NCBI GenBank assembly: GCA_031263435.1
Contig: JAISFT010000210.1
Location: forward strand, 1-14,155
From: Treponema sp.
Lineage (GTDB): Bacteria > Spirochaetota > Spirochaetia > Treponematales > Breznakiellaceae
Direction of reading: 5' to 3'
Length of the DNA: 14,155 bases
This document shows positions 13,871 to 14,155 of the stretch, piece after piece (positions within the stretch are counted from its first letter, which is position 1; every line of letters starts with the position of its first letter). The translations under genes were made by a program, and so were the position numbers. The notes beneath the pieces were generated by a model. The model ran no database searches and was not told the DNA's origin. It saw nothing but the letters and a program-made list of their open reading frames with translations.

Positions 13871-13914
13871 CATCCTCCTTGGATGTTGTGTATTAAGGCA
13901 TCCTTGCCTTAATA
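13871..13914 (-). promoter_or_regulatory. Candidate two-site CsrA target in the first flaB leader
   Basis: Two hairpins lie in a row on the transcript. The upstream one has a perfect 9-bp stem, UAUUAAGGC/GCCUUAAUA (complement of 13906-13914 and 13891-13899), and the six-base loop AAGGAU; the run CAAGGAUG agrees with the published CsrA SELEX core CARGGAUG. The second is CAUCC-AAGGA-GGAUG (complement of 13871-13885), a 5-bp stem whose loop is part of the SD AAGGAGG. The two loop GGAs are 25 nt apart. This matches the upstream-site plus SD-site layout known for B. subtilis hag. Confidence 0.72.
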
Positions 13915-13970
13915 GAAGATCCCGGTACGGCGCCGCGGATACCGCTGCCGGGTCCACTTAAATCAAACCA

Positions 13971-13998
13971 TTTTCGGCGTTAAAACAGGAATACTTGA
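13971..13998 (-). promoter_or_regulatory. Sigma-28 (FliA)-like promoter of the first flaB
   Basis: On the minus strand TCAAGTAT (complement of 13991-13998) is followed after 12 bp by GCCGAAAA (complement of 13971-13978). Against the enterobacterial sigma-28 consensus TAAAGTTT-N11-GCCGATAA this is 6/8 and 7/8. The predicted start near 13964 would give a leader of about 95 nt that includes both CsrA-type hairpins. Upstream, three A-tracts (complement of 14001-14006, 14010-14014, 14016-14021) could act as an UP element or bend. Confidence 0.6.
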
Positions 13999-14028
13999 GA
14001 TTTTTTGGATTTTTCTTTTTTGGGCGCA

Positions 14029-14155
14029 TCCGGCTTGCAGCCGGACCGGGCTATCCGAAGCTATGATAAAAACATGCGGTTACCTGGTAGAGTGTAGGTG
14101 TTCGGAAGAACAGCTACCGGTTGTAATTGGAGCTGGGGCACTCATCTGACCCCGT
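14029..14155. other. Structured non-coding segment at the window end
   Basis: No gene is visible. TCCGGCT/AGCCGGA (14029-14045) is a 7-bp hairpin without a U-run on either strand. Further on, plus-strand TGTTC-GGAA-GAACA (a GNRA-type tetraloop) lies within CTGGTAG ... CTACCGG arms, at about 14084-14120. It could be part of an RNA or the edge of a neighbouring element beyond the window; I cannot name it. Confidence 0.3.

Noticed and set aside
14029..14045. Terminator of a gene upstream of flaB
   Set aside because: The 7-bp hairpin has no U-run after it on either strand; the nearby T-runs are on the wrong side.

Overview
The window is a dense flagellar locus from a spirochaete, most likely a GC-rich member of the Treponema group (Treponematales). 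The evidence is the FlaB-type flagellins (284 and 286 aa, starting MIINHN), the gene order flgN-flgK-flgL-fliW-csrA, and a facing cluster flaB-flaB-flaG-fliD-(unknown)-PilZ-(unknown)-tsaE-tsaB-HD-GYP. From memory, T. pallidum has a similar order, but I could not run a database search. A termite-gut-type treponeme is plausible but not shown.

Layout. Positions 37-4411 (+ strand) hold a tight operon: the export chaperone FlgN, the hook-filament junction proteins FlgK and FlgL, then FliW and CsrA. It converges on a long minus-strand cluster at about 4411-4421, where the terminator for the last minus gene overlaps the end of csrA. Read in its own direction, the minus cluster is: flaB (13868-13008), flaB (12583-11729), a strong terminator, then flaG, fliD, a 273-aa protein of unknown function, a membrane-anchored PilZ protein, an 87-aa protein of unknown function, tsaE, tsaB (tRNA t6A synthesis) and a PAS/HD-GYP protein. 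Two non-coding stretches matter: the 424-bp gap between the flagellin genes, with a cluster of small hairpins, and the 287 bp upstream of the first flaB, with a sigma-28-like promoter behind A-tracts.

How the parts may work together. The most interesting signal is in the leaders. The two flaB genes and flaG each have, just upstream of the Shine-Dalgarno (SD) sequence, a perfect or near-perfect 7-9 bp hairpin with a six-base loop of the form A-N-G-G-A-N (AAGGAU, AUGGAC, AUGGAU). The loop GGA lies 25, 27 and 24 nt upstream of a second GGA inside the SD. This is the geometry expected of two-site CsrA repression, known for Bacillus hag and, as I recall, reported for Borrelia flaB. The repressor CsrA and its antagonist FliW are encoded in the same window, and the fliW SD itself can lie in a hairpin loop. 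The inferred circuit is that CsrA holds down both flagellins and also flaG-fliD (filament-cap) translation, while FliW, freed when flagellin is secreted, relieves it. The extension to flaG-fliD and possibly fliW-csrA is the part least likely to be already described.

The c-di-GMP-related genes (PilZ, HD-GYP) and the tRNA-modification genes share the downstream part of the fliD transcription unit.
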